A stretch of DNA of 64,000 nt from Siderastrea radians (taxonomy: Eukaryota; Cnidaria; Anthozoa; Scleractinia; Rhizangiidae), in contig OZ024897.1 of NCBI GenBank assembly GCA_964017195.1, positions 9,546,951-9,610,950 of the forward strand, written 5' to 3'. The translations under genes and the position numbers were made by a program. Below the pieces are notes generated by a model that made no database searches, was not told the origin of the DNA, and was given only the letters and a program-made list of their open reading frames with translations. This document shows, in pieces, positions 1-10,687 of the stretch. Each line of letters starts with the position of its first letter. The first letter of the stretch is position 1.

Positions 1-1221
1 CCTGCTAGGGAAGGTGCCCGTACCATGTTCGAACTTTTCATTAGGTAGGGTGCCCCTATGCCCTATCCCCTCTTTCGGTTAACGGGCCCTTAGTGAGAAA
101 AGGTTTTGTTGAATAATTAAGGTGGCTAGACCCGGTTTTTCACTAACCATACCTTCTCCCTTTGGACATGAAATATATAGATGCCTCAAACGAAACAGGA
201 AATCGAGTTATACCTATTTGTTGGGTACAGATTAAAGTTTAAAAAAGTGCGGGTTTTTCGAGATCGACATAGCCATAGCAACACGGTGACGTCATTGCTA
301 CTTTTACTTTTCCTTAACTTGTAAGAGATTTTTAAAGCTATTTATTGGACTTGTTGTTCATATAATTGTCTTCAGTCGAACCTATTTTAAACATTTTTTT
401 ATGAAAGCGTTTTCGAAAAATGATTGATTGAAGTTTTTAGCTGCTGCTAACAAACGAATCGTAAAGTAATAAGTCTTTTCGCGTTCCTCAAACTGGAAAT
501 CGGATGAAGCGATTTCTTTTCTCTATTCCTGCAGGACAGCTGAAATCTCTGGAAACAATTGAGGCCAAAGATTTGTTTCCACGGTCAGGATAAATGTCAG
601 TTGAGGAACAAAAAAAAAAAAAACTAGGTTCGCTGAATGGCCATAGCACTTTGCATTTAATTAACAGTCAGACGATTAACTGCAAGTCTTGATTACCCTG
701 CATAACTGAAGAACAGGGAATTTATGAATTTCAGTTTGAGCTCAAGTTTACTGAAGTTGCGGTTCAATGTACGACAAAATAACTACTGTTTTCAGTATTC
801 AGTAGTACAGAATTTAGGGATAGGCACGCTTTTGAATGGCGACTGAGTACTGTTCAGATAGGATTAGTGTCACTGTCAGCATCAACTTAAGTTAAAGTTA
901 ACTCGGACAGTGCTGAAAAATGCTTACCATAAATAGTGTCAGTGGTACAAAATGCGAGCTTTTCAAAAAAGAGGCCTGTGCTAATGGATCTTCTAGGTTC
1001 ATGGTTAAGCTTGGCATTGGATGGTTAAAACATTTTTTGTGTTTTCAGGCAGCTGCATTTACTTTTTTTACAATGTAGTTGAGAAAATTTTTCTTTTGGG
1101 AAGGAATAGGGAAAAGAGTCTTTGAACTTAAGTGCCAAGTCCCCAGTAACGAGTTATTGAGGTGACATATAAGGCTATATAAAGCTGCCATTTTACCACA
1201 CCTAACTTACTGTCACCTAGG

Positions 1222-1661
1222 CTAGCGACAGGAGAAAGCTTGAACGCGTACAAGAAAGAGGACTTAGGACAGTATTTAAGGATAAACAATCTTGCTATGA
1301 GGAACTACTGACAAAAGCAAACATACCATCGTTGTACAACAGGCGATTACAGGACATTGCCATCTTCATGTATAAAATTAAGCATAAATTGCTGTCAGAG
1401 AGACTCTGTAATCTTTTCCAATTAGACAGTGGCTTATATAATTTAAGAAAACGAGAATTTGTTCAACCTCGATTCTCTTCGGTAACATATGGAAAACACT
1501 CACTTCGTTACCTAAGGCCCAAACTTTGGAATGATCTCACTCCTAGACTAAGAAATTTACCCTCTTTGAAGCAATTTAAGAACGTTATACGTGATCGGGA
1601 CCTCACTGCGCTGGCTGCAAATGTCAGTGATTGTCGAGGCTGCAACCTATGCCAAGAATGA
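1222..1661 (+). pseudogene. LINE reverse transcriptase C-terminal fragment
   Basis: The open frame runs from a stop near 1219 to 1661 without needing an internal start. The peptide shows the pattern typical of LINE RT tails: a K-L-E-R-V-Q-E-R segment, then S-L-Y-N-R-R-L-Q-D-I-A-I, then a Y-N-L-R and Y-G-K-H-S-L-R-Y-L-x-P-K-L-W region, and a final C-x-x-C-x-x-C motif (CRGCNLC). This corresponds to the last ~145 residues of the ORF; the catalytic palm with YxDD is absent. It cannot encode an active enzyme. The family assignment is by pattern memory, so the clade is not certain. Confidence 0.7.
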
Positions 1662-1916
1662 CTGGCCGCCAACATTACATAACATAATTTTTATTTTTAA
1701 CACATAATTTTTATTTTTATATTTTAATATAGTTGAAGAAACAGATTTTACAGTTTTTTTAGTTTAGTTAATTGTTGTAGTTAGGCTTTTTAAATATATA
1801 TAAATATTTTCCATTTTATATATTTTAATTACGTTTTCAGTTAGGCAGGTTAGGTGTCCACAATTAGTAGAGGGGACTTTTCCCCTCAGCTACTACAGTT
1901 TTGACACGTTAATAAA

Positions 1917-1917
<1 letters not shown>

Positions 1918-1966
<49 letters not shown>
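1918..1966 (+). repeat. (TTA)n microsatellite tail
   Basis: About 16 TTA units directly follow an AATAAAG-like signal at the LINE 3' end. A microsatellite tail of this kind is normal for several LINE clades. Confidence 0.9.
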
Positions 1967-1969
<3 letters not shown>

Positions 1970-2762
1970 GCATGCGCATTGTATTTTTCAGCACTGTCCT
2001 CACAGCCTGTGAACAGGTCCTTAGAGGATAATAGAGTACAAAGTAATTGGCAAGTTGAGGGAGCCGCTGGGGATCACCACCATTACCCCCATCCCGGTCT
2101 GTGTTCAGCTCACTCTAATCAACCTTTTTTCTTGCACCATATCCCTCACTAAGCAGCCTGAGACGAATTGCATGAAACTTAACTTCCAGGGTACCTTCTA
2201 ACATCAGAGCTTCACAGGTAAAGTCACCATGTTAACATCTGAAGTTAGCACTTACGCCCGGCTTTAGGTTTTACGCAACTCACCCCTGTTCACAGGCTGT
2301 GTCGCCAGCTCAAATTGTGAGGCTGAAAGTATTACTTGTGTAACCTTTAAAGATATTAATAAGTTGCTCTGTTCTGCTTAGCGCGAGACCTTTGAAAAAT
2401 TGGACACGCAATGCATACTCCTATCTACACTAAATTCTCACCATTTATTTTTTCCAGCTTCTTATGTTTTCAGATTAATTACATCAACATGTATTTGCCA
2501 TTATAGAGTTGCTAAGACAGTGTTGCCAAGAGGCCTCTAACAAGCGTTCAAACTAAAATTGTTTCTTCAAGTCCGTGTAATACGACAGCATACAAGAACT
2601 TTGAATGCCAGAAAAAAACGTTTCAAGTCAGAATCACTTGAGATTAAGAATTCAGTTTTAATAATAAGAGAAACAGACTTCAATTCTTTTGGGAAATTTA
2701 ATTTTATATTTTCGTTTACTTAGTTCAAAATTGTTATTTGAAAAACGTCAAGAAAAAACATT

Positions 2763-2808
2763 GCAGAGACCCGGGATTATTCAGAGCTCATGTGAGCTCT
2801 CCGGATTT

Positions 2809-2859
<51 letters not shown>

Positions 2860-2864
2860 TCGGC
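2763..2864 (-). tRNA. tRNA-Phe(GAA)-like sequence with T-loop insertion
   Basis: Reading the minus strand, the D-arm (GCTC/GAGC), a perfect anticodon stem around loop CTGAAGA (anticodon GAA, Phe) and T-stem CCTGG/CCGGG are all recognisable. About 30 extra nucleotides, forming a hairpin from GAGCTC and its complement, are inserted in the T-loop, so the gene is about 102 instead of 73 nt. The 3' acceptor strand here is mutated (AGAGA where the partner arm has CGAGA). Box A (TAGCTCAGTTG) is intact. Probably a tRNA-derived repeat rather than a working tRNA. Confidence 0.5.
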
Positions 2865-3424
2865 AACTGCGTGTTAACCAATCTTTAAAAACCGTCGTAG
2901 TTCTGCTATGATAGGTACGTACACTCCGCGTTCCCAACTGGGGCTATGTTTCGGTAGCCTATTACATAAATAATAGCGATCGAGCTAGATAATCACTAAT
3001 GAGCCCGGGACAATGAATGAGTGAGTCTACTGGCCTTAATCAAAATTTATAGTTTTCACACAATAAGTACACGTAACTCAGTTATCTCTAAAGCGGGTGA
3101 CGGCAAAAGGTAGTACTAAGAACATAATATTGTGATGGCAGAGAATGATGCAGTTGTGTAGTGACTAAAAATTGTAAACGTTTGAAATTAAATTTTTTTG
3201 CATATTAAAACGACACCTAATTTTCTCCTATAGCGGCGCAACAGAATTTCAATGGACCAGTAGACTACTCATTCATTGCCCCGGGCTCATTCGTGGTTAT
3301 TTAGCTCGATCGGTAATATTTATGTAATGGACGACTGAAACATAGCCCCAATTGGGAACGCGGAGTGTACGTAACTATCATAGCAGAAGTACGACGATTT
3401 CTAAAACTTATCTGTCATGCAGTT

Positions 3425-3429
3425 GCCGA

Positions 3430-3480
<51 letters not shown>

Positions 3481-3527
3481 AAATCCAGAGAGCTCACATG
3501 AGCTCTGAATAATCCCGGGTCTCGGCA
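3425..3527 (+). tRNA. tRNA-Phe(GAA)-like, T-loop insertion, intact acceptor stem
   Basis: Acceptor strands GCCGAGA and TCTCGGC pair fully across the insertion. T-stem CCTGG/CCGGG (one G-U) is also kept, followed by A73. Box B is GGTTCAAATCC, so both pol III promoter boxes look usable. This is the best-preserved type of the family. Confidence 0.55.
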
Positions 3528-3935
3528 CTACTTTTTAGTATGTTGTTCTACCAAAATGTATTTAAGCGTTTAAAACAACATTGAAACTCTCCGGCATTCA
3601 TTCTTACCCTTGGTAGCTTACATGTATAATTTTGAACTAGTGGGATTGTTAAACGACGCTTAAGAATTTCACTATTATTAACCGGTTTATATCATCATCA
3701 CCGGCATCATCGTCTTCTGTACACCATCATTACTGTTATTCTATCATTTTTGTTATCATTATTATAGAAACAAGATATTTTTTCAAGATTCAAATGTAAA
3801 AGTGACAACATTTTCAATGCGCACATTGATTCGCTGGAATTTTTCTTCCACGTGGCGTACCACGTGTTTCAGTGTACAGTGTAGGCAGCCCGGTGGGTAT
3901 TACATTTAACTCGAAGCGTATAAGAGAAAGGAATA

Positions 3936-4124
3936 CAGTGAAACCTCGATTTAACGAACTGCCAAGGGACTGGGGAAATTTTTCGTTTTATCGAGTGTTC
4001 GTTTTATCAAGGTTGTTTTCCATACATCACACTATTACTGGGCTGAAAACAGTGTGAAAAATAACTTTCGTTATACCGAGGACTTTGTTGTTGTATAGAG
4101 GTTCGTTAAATCGAGGTTTCACTG
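3936..4124. mobile_element. Tigger/pogo-like MITE, copy 1
   Basis: A 189 bp element with ~24 bp terminal inverted repeats starting CAGTGAAACCTCGATTTAAC, flanked by TA on both sides, the target duplication of Tc1/mariner-pogo transposases. It has no coding capacity. The internal sequence contains further complementary segments (ttcgttatatcga type). Confidence 0.75.
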
Positions 4125-5355
4125 TACCTTTATAATCTGCAGAATATTGGCGGCACGAAATATGGAGCGCGTCCGCAAGAAATTGGTAAAAAAAACACGC
4201 CTTGGAATGGCAACTGAGTACTGTTGAGACAGGATTAGTGTCACTGTCAGCATCAACTTAAGTTAAAGTCAACTCGGACAGTGCTGAAAAATGCTTACCA
4301 TAAAGTGTCAGTGGTACAAAATGCGAGCTTTTCAAAAAAGAAGCCTGTGCTAATGGATCTTCTAGGTTCATGGTTAAGCTTGGTATTGGATGGTTGAGAC
4401 ATTTTTTGTGTTTTCAGGCAGCTGCGAATTTACTTTTTTATAATGTAGTTGGGAAAAATTTTCTTTTTTTGAAGGAACACGGAAAAGAGTCTTTGAACTT
4501 AAGTGCCAAGTCCCCAGTAAGGAGTTATTGAAGTGACATATAACATGCGCATTGCATTTTTCAGCACTGTCCTCACAGCTTGTGAACAGGCCCTTAGAGG
4601 ATAATAGAGTGCAAAGTAATTGGCAGGTTGAGGGAGCCGCTGGGGATGACCACCATTATCCCCATCCCGGTCTGTGTTTAGCTTGCTCTAATCAACCTTT
4701 TTTCTTGCACCATATCCCTCACTAAGCAGCCTTGGACGAATTGCATGAAACTTAACTTCCAGGGTACCTTCTAACATCAGAGTTTCATAGGTAAAGTCAC
4801 CATGTTAACATCTGAGGTTAGCAATTATGCCTGGCATTAGGTATTATGCAACTCACCCCTGTTCACAGGCTGTGTCGCCAGCTCAAATTGTGGGGTTGAA
4901 AGTATTACTTGTGTAACCTTTAAAGATATTAATAAGTTGCTCTGTTGTGCTTAGCGCGAGACCTTTGAAAAATTGGATAAGCAATGCATACTTCTGTCTA
5001 CACTAAATTCTCACCATTGATTTTTTTCAGCTTCCTATGTTTTGAGATTAATTACATCAACATATCTTTGCCATTATAGAGTGGCTAAGACAGTGCTGAC
5101 AGGAGACTTAAAAAATCGTTCAAACTAAAATTGTTTCTTCAAGGCCGTGTAATACGACAGCATACAAGAACTTTGAATGCCAGAGAAAAACGTTTCAAGT
5201 CAGAATCACTTGAGATTAAGAATTCAGTTTTAATAATAGGAGAAACAGACTTCAATGTTTATATTTAAGGCCTTAATTCTTTTGGGAAATTTAATTTTAT
5301 ATTTTTGGTTTACTTAGTTCAAAATTGTTATTTGAAAAACGTCAAGAAAAAACAT

Positions 5356-5402
5356 TTCCGAGACCCGGGATTATTCAGAGCTCATGTGAGCTCTCCGAAT
5401 TT

Positions 5403-5453
<51 letters not shown>

Positions 5454-5457
5454 TCAG
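5356..5457 (-). tRNA. tRNA-Phe-like, broken at 5' end
   Basis: Same family as above. At the 5' acceptor end the sequence reads atctcagtcggc and then jumps straight to another part of the unit, so the partner arm of the foldback has been deleted in this copy. Confidence 0.4.
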
Positions 5458-5672
5458 TCGGCGACTACTGTTATTCTATCATTTTTGTTGTTATTGTTAT
5501 AGAAACAAGATATTTTTTTCAGGATTCAAAGTGTAAAAGTGACAACATTTTCAATGCGGACATTTATTCGCTGGAATTTTTCTTCCACGTGGCGTACCAC
5601 GTGTTTCAGTGTACAGTGTACTCAGCCCGGTGGGTATTATGTTTAAGTCGAAACGTATAAGAGAAAGGAATA

Positions 5673-5858
5673 CGGTGGAACATCGATTTAACGAACTGCC
5701 AAGGGACTGGGGAAATTTTTCGTTATATCAAGGGTTCGTTTTATCAAGGTTCTTTTCCATACATCACACTATTACTGGGCTGAAAACAGTGTGAAAAATA
5801 ACTTTCGTTATACCGAGGACTTCGTTTTATAGAGGTTCGTTAAATCGAGGTTTCACTA
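5673..5858. mobile_element. Tigger/pogo-like MITE, copy 2
   Basis: Same MITE in the second array unit, with terminal mutations (CGGTGGAAC and TCACTA). The position is the same as in other units, so it was carried by unit duplication rather than inserted anew. Confidence 0.7.
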
Positions 5859-5954
5859 TACCTTTATAGTCTGCAGAATATTGGCGGTGCGAAATATGAG
5901 GCACGTCCGCAAGAAATTGGTAAAAAAAAAAAGAAAGAAAAAAAGACGAGAGGG

Positions 5955-5999
5955 GGGAGAACCGGGATTATTTAGAGCTCAAATGAACTCTCCGGAATA

Positions 6000-6031
<32 letters not shown>

Positions 6032-6055
6032 TTCTCGCAACTGAGCTATCTTGGC
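5955..6055 (-). tRNA. tRNA-Phe-like, variant T-loop insert
   Basis: A subfamily in which the T-loop hairpin reads AGAGCTCAAATGAACTCT on the plus strand. The acceptor stem is degenerate. It lies in the purine-rich spacer, not in a foldback pair. Confidence 0.35.
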
Positions 6056-6221
6056 AACTGTCACGACAGAGCAACAAACATAAGGAGAACAACAGTGAAA
6101 ACAAAAAGAAACAATTACTATCGTTAACTGTTTTGGAACCAAGACTTTGGAAACGGAAAGCAGCGACAAGCCAAAGTAAAAGCAACAACAAGGCGAAAAA
6201 AAAATTGCTTTTAGTTTAGCC

Positions 6222-6288
6222 CTAGCCTGCGTCGCAGACGTAATCTAACCCTCGGCTTGGGTCATATTCCGACTGCGGCGCAGGCTAG
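6222..6288. mobile_element. Short hAT-like MITE, copy 1
   Basis: About 67 bp with terminal inverted repeats CTAGCCTGCGTCGCAG and its near complement CTGCGGCGCAGGCTAG. Both sides carry the sequence tttagccc, an 8 bp direct duplication as made by hAT transposases. The paralogous place at about 10848 has only one tttagccc and no insert, which confirms the boundaries. Confidence 0.65.
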
Positions 6289-6489
6289 TTTAGCCCCCGA
6301 GGTAGGGACAATCCAGCTCGTGGTGCCCCTACCATGTTCGAACTTTTCATTAGGTAGGGTGCCCCTATCCCCTATTCTCTCTTTCGGTAAACGGGCCCTT
6401 AGTGAGAAAAGGTTTTGTTGAATAATTAAGGTGGCTAGACCCGGTTTTTCACTAACCATACCTTCTCTCTTTGGACATGAAATATATAT

Positions 6490-6810
6490 TAAAGATGTGT
6501 TTATTGTTCATCGTGGTATCAGATAGGTAAGATGAACGTTTATTCATTTGTCTCACGATGGAATCGCTTTGAGTTGTTGATCGCGACGTTTCGACTGCAA
6601 TAGTACTGCTAGTCTTCATCAGGCGATGAGGTCAATTGTTTACGTGTCGCTATTTGTAGCATGATGGTTCACTGCTATAGGTGCATTTCGATCCTCATTA
6701 TTATTCCGACCATTAGATGTTGTTCCCTCACAGGTCCGCTTTGTGGTTGGTCGGCTGTTGTGCTTTCTGATCGTAGGTATCCAAGCTTCTGGAATTTCCA
6801 TTCCACTATC
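6490..6810 (-). mobile_element. Penelope-like element 3' fragment
   Basis: The minus-strand peptide includes an E-I-P-E-A-W-I segment followed by a short R-x-T and N-R pattern, as at the C-terminal end of Penelope-like GIY-YIG proteins. It is followed by sequence with a hammerhead-like core, as in Penelope pseudo-LTRs. It interrupts the second array unit and is absent from the others. Assignment rests on pattern memory and is moderate. Confidence 0.5.
6575..6625 (-). ncRNA. Hammerhead-ribozyme-like core
   Basis: On the minus strand CTGATGA (6616-6622) is followed by a small stem (GACT paired with AGTC) with a loop, then GAAA (6589-6592) and a short CG/CG hairpin before ATC. These are the conserved hammerhead core elements in the right order. 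The cleavage-site pairing A15.1-U16.1 is off by one base, so activity is uncertain. Confidence 0.45.
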
Positions 6811-6904
6811 TCTACTGAAACATAGCCCCAGTTGGGAACGCGGAGTGTACGTCCCTATCATAGCAGAACTTCGACGGTTTTTAAAACGAGACTATCTTGT
6901 AGTT

Positions 6905-6909
6905 GTCCA

Positions 6910-6943
<34 letters not shown>

Positions 6944-7007
6944 ATGAAGGTCCCTGGTTCAAATCCGGAGAGCTCACATGAGCTCTGAATAATCCCGGGT
7001 CTCGGCA
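6905..7007 (+). tRNA. tRNA-Phe-like, degenerate 5' acceptor
   Basis: The 5' acceptor reads GTCCAGA and no longer pairs perfectly with TCTCGGC. The anticodon 3' stem has a change (gatatga). It is the remaining right arm of a foldback whose left arm was replaced by the Penelope fragment. Confidence 0.4.
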
Positions 7008-7419
7008 CTACTTTTTAGTATGTTGTTCTACCAAAATGTATTTAAGCGTTTAAAATAACATTGAGATTCTCCGGCATTCATTCTTACCCTCGGTAGCTTA
7101 CACTAGAAAAATTGTTAAACAACACTTAAGAATTTCACTATTATTAACGTTATCATCATCACCGGTATCATCGTCTTTTCTACACGATCACGATCTTCTC
7201 TATCACGATTACTGTTATTCCATCATTTTTGTTATCATTATTATAGAAACAAGATATTTTTCCAGGATTCAAAAAGTAAAAGTGACAACATTTTCAATGC
7301 GCACATTGATTCGCTTGAATTTTTCTTCCACGTGGCGTACCACGTGTTTCAGTGTACAGTGTACTCAGCCCGGTGCATGCGTATTACATTTAAGTCGAAG
7401 CGCATAAGAGAAAGGAATA

Positions 7420-7608
7420 CAGTGGAACCTCGATTTAACGAACTGCCAAGGGACTGGGGAAATTTTTCGTTATATCGAGGGTTTGTTTTATCAAGGTTCT
7501 TTTCCGTACATCACACTATTACTGGGCCGAAAACAGTATGAAAAATACCTTTCGTTATAACGAGGACTTCGTTGTTGTATAGAGGTTCGTTAAATCGAGG
7601 TTTCACTG
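7420..7608. mobile_element. Tigger/pogo-like MITE, copy 3
   Basis: 189 bp, CAGTGGAACC to GGTTTCACTG, TA flanks. Confidence 0.72.
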
Positions 7609-8315
7609 TACCTTTATAATCTGCAGAATATTGGCGGCGCGAAATATGAAGCGCGTCCGCAAGAAATTGGTAAAAAAAAACAGGCTTTTGAATGGCAACT
7701 GAGTACTGTTCAGATAGGATTAGTGTCACTGTCAGCATCAACTTAAGTTAAAGTCAACTTGGACAGTGCTGAAAAATGCTTACCATAAATAGTGTCAGTG
7801 GTACAAAATGCGAGCTTTTCAAAAAAGAGGCCTGTGCTAATGGATCTTCTAGGTTCATGGTTAAGCTTGGCATTGGATGGTTGAGACATTTTTTGTGTTT
7901 TCAGGCAGCTGCGCATTTACTTTTTTAATAATGTAGTTGGGAAAAATTTTCTTTTTTGAAGGAACACGGAAAAGAGTCTTTGAACTTAAGTGCCAAGTCC
8001 CCAGTGACGAGTTATTGAAGTGACATATACATGCGCATTGCATTTTTCAGCACTGTCTTCTGTGTTTAGCTTGCTCTAATCAACCTTTTTTCTTGCACCA
8101 TATTCCTCACTAAGCAGCCTTGGAAGTGTTGCATGAAACTTAACTTCCAGGGTACCTTCTAACATCAGAGGTTCACTCCAGGTAAAGTCACCATGTTAAC
8201 ATCTGAAATTAGCAATTATGCCCGGCATTAGGTTTTACGCAACTCACCCCTGTTCACAGGCTGAGTCGCCAGCTCAAATTGTGAGGCTGAAAGTATTACT
8301 TGTCTAACCTTTAAA

Positions 8316-8698
8316 GGGGCATAGTCATGCTATTTTAGTTCACTTTAAAAATCAAAAATATGTCCTGACATCAATGAACACCTGCAAATAATGGTCTAGT
8401 TTTGTTACCAAAGACTATATTACTTCACTGAAACTATTTTCTGTCGTCTGTTGCTACGGATGGCACGGATGGAAATGGATTGCAATTTGAAAAAATTAGG
8501 CTAAACTTTTCAAATACTTTCAGCTTGTTGACATTAAATGGATATTAAATGGTCATAGTTTGTTTTCTCTTAATATAATTAAGTTAATATGTTCCTTTAA
8601 ATGTTCAAACACGATGATGGGCATGGATAAAATTAGCAACCGATAATTTTTAGCACAGTTCTGACCAGAAATCTGTGAAATCCTTGTGACCATGCCCC
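8316..8698. mobile_element. 383 bp MITE with TTTAAA duplication
   Basis: Terminal inverted repeats begin GGGGCATAGTCATG at the left and end TGACCATGCCCC at the right. TTTAAA occurs immediately outside both ends. All paralogous array units have a single acctttaaagatatt at this place, so the insertion postdates the duplication of the unit. It has no reading frame of note. Confidence 0.75.
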
Positions 8699-9142
8699 TT
8701 TAAAGATATTAATAAGTTGCTCTGTTGTGCTTAGCGCGAGACCTTTGAAAAATTGGACACGCAATGTATACTTCTGTCTACACTAAATTCTCACCATTGA
8801 TTTTTTTTTTCCAGCTTCTTATGTTTTGAGAGTAATTACATCAACATATATTTGCCATTATAGAGTAGCTAAGACAGTGCTGCCAGGACGGCTCTAAAAC
8901 ATCGCTCAAACTAAAATTCTTTCTTCAGGGCCGTGTAATACGACAGCATACAAGAACTTTCAATGCCAGAGAAAAACGTTTCAAGACAGAATCACTTGCA
9001 ATTAAGAATTCAGTTTTAATAATAGGAGAAACAGACTTCAATGTTTAAAATTAAGGCCTTAATTCTTTTGGGAAATTTAATTTTATATTTTTGGTTTACT
9101 TAGTTCAAAATTGTTATTTGAAAAACGTCAAGAAAAAACATT

Positions 9143-9244
9143 GCAGAGACCCGGGATTATTCAGAGCTCATGTGAGCTCTCCGGAATTGAACCAGGGACC
9201 TTCAGATTTTCAGTCTCACGCTCTCCCAACTGAGCTATCTCGGC
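9143..9244 (-). tRNA. tRNA-Phe-like, left arm
   Basis: Anticodon loop changed on one side (ttcagattttcag on the plus strand). The acceptor has the same mutation as the copy at 2763. Confidence 0.4.
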
Positions 9245-9805
9245 AACTGCGTGATAACCAATTTTTAAAAACCGTCGTAGTTCTGCTATGATAGGTACGT
9301 ACACCCGCGTTCCCAACTGGGGCTATGTTTCAGTAGCCTATTACATAAATAATACCGATCGAGCTAGATAATCACTAATGAGCCCGGGGCAATGAATGAG
9401 TAGTCTACTGATCTTAATCAAAATTTATAGTTTTCACACAATAAGTACACGTAACTCAGTTATCTCTAAAGCAGGTGACGGCAAAAGGTAGTACTAAGAA
9501 CATAATATTGTGATGGCAGAGAATGATGCAGTTGTGTAGTGACTAAAAATTGTAAACGTTTGAAATTAAATGTTTTTTTGCATATTAAAACGACACCTAA
9601 TTTTCTCCTATAGCGGCGCAAAAGAATTTCAATGGGACCAGTAGACTACTCATTCATTGCCCCGGGCTCATTAGTGATTATTTAGCTCGATTGGTAATAT
9701 TTATGTAATAGACTACTGAAACATAGCCCCAATTTGGAACGCGGAGTGTACGTAACTATCATAGCAGAAGTACGACGAGTTTTAAAACTTGTCTGTCATC
9801 CAGTT

Positions 9806-9906
9806 GCCGAGATAGCTCAGTTGGGAGAGCGTCCGACTGAAGATCTGAAGGTCCCTGGTTCAAATCCGGAGAGCTCATGAGCTCTGAATAATCCCGGGTC
9901 TCGGCA
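9806..9906 (+). tRNA. tRNA-Phe(GAA)-like, right arm
   Basis: Intact acceptor stem. The anticodon stem has one mismatch (gtccgactgaa). The T-loop insert is 2 nt shorter. Confidence 0.45.
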
Positions 9907-10314
9907 CTACTTTTTAGTATGTTGTTCTACCAAAACGTATTTAAGCGTTTAAAAGAACATTGACATTCTCCGGCATTCATTCTTACCCTCGGTAGCTTAC
10001 ATGTATAATTTTGAACTAGTGGGATCGTTAAACGACGCTTAAGAATTTCACCATTATTTTAAACGTAATCATCATCACCGGCATCATCGTCTTCTCTACA
10101 CCATCATTGCTGTTATTCTATCATTTTTGTTATCATTATTATAGAAACAAGATATTTTTTTCAAGATTCAAAGTGTAAAAGTGACAACATTTTCAGTGCG
10201 CACATTGATTCGCTGGAATTTTTCTTCCACGTGCCGTACCATGTGTTTCAGTGTACAGTGTAGGCAGCCCGGTGGGTATTACATTTAAGTCGAAGCATAT
10301 AAGAGAAAGGAATA

Positions 10315-10500
10315 CAGTGCAACCTTGATTTAACGAACTGCCAAGGGACTGGGGAAATTTTTCGTTATATCGAGGGTTCGTTTTATCAAGGTTGTTTTCC
10401 ATACATCACACTATTACTGGGCTGAAAACAGTGTGAAAAATAACTTTCGTTATACCGAGGACTTCGTTGTATAGAGGTTCGTTAAATCGAGGTTTCACTG
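10315..10500. mobile_element. Tigger/pogo-like MITE, copy 4
   Basis: CAGTGCAACC to GGTTTCACTG with TA flanks, 186 bp. Confidence 0.7.
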
Positions 10501-10594
10501 TACCTTTATAGTCTGCAGAATATTGGCGGCGCGAAATATGAAGCGCGTCCGCAAGAAATTGGTAAAAAAAAAGGAAAAAAGAGGAAAACCAGTT

Positions 10595-10687
10595 GACGAG
10601 ACCCGGGATTATTCAGAGCTCAAATGAACTCTCCGGAATTGAACCTTCACATCTTCAGTTGGCGCTCTCCCACCTGAGCTATCTCGG
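10595..10687 (-). tRNA. tRNA-Phe-like remnant
   Basis: Variant-insert subfamily. Part of the T-arm and anticodon region is deleted or mutated (ttcacatcttcagttggcgc), so it is clearly non-functional. Confidence 0.3.

Larger units (their letters stand above)
1222..1967 (+). mobile_element. 5'-truncated LINE (non-LTR retrotransposon) 3' end
   Basis: The 3' end of a CR1/L2/jockey-type LINE: the C-terminal tail of its reverse transcriptase ORF, an AT-rich 3' UTR, and a terminal TTA microsatellite in place of poly(A). It is inserted in one unit of the tandem array only; the corresponding place near 4530 lacks it. The upstream RT domain is missing, as expected from 5' truncation during target-primed reverse transcription. 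Confidence 0.75.
2763..3527. mobile_element. Foldback element bounded by two tRNA-Phe-like arms
   Basis: Inverted repeats of roughly 280 bp (about 2763-3045 and 3235-3527) flank a short AT-rich loop. Each arm contains a tRNA-Phe-like sequence at its outer end, followed inward by a segment with cgcggagtgtacgt and gagcccgggacaatgaatga or their complements. The two tRNA-like units are divergent. The same structure recurs at 9143, 11931, 16341 and 22908. It may be a non-autonomous foldback transposon or an inverted duplication; no clear target duplication was identified. Confidence 0.6.
9143..9906. mobile_element. Foldback element with two tRNA-Phe-like arms, copy 2
   Basis: Same architecture as at 2763, with arms about 9143-9420 and 9630-9906. 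Confidence 0.6.
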
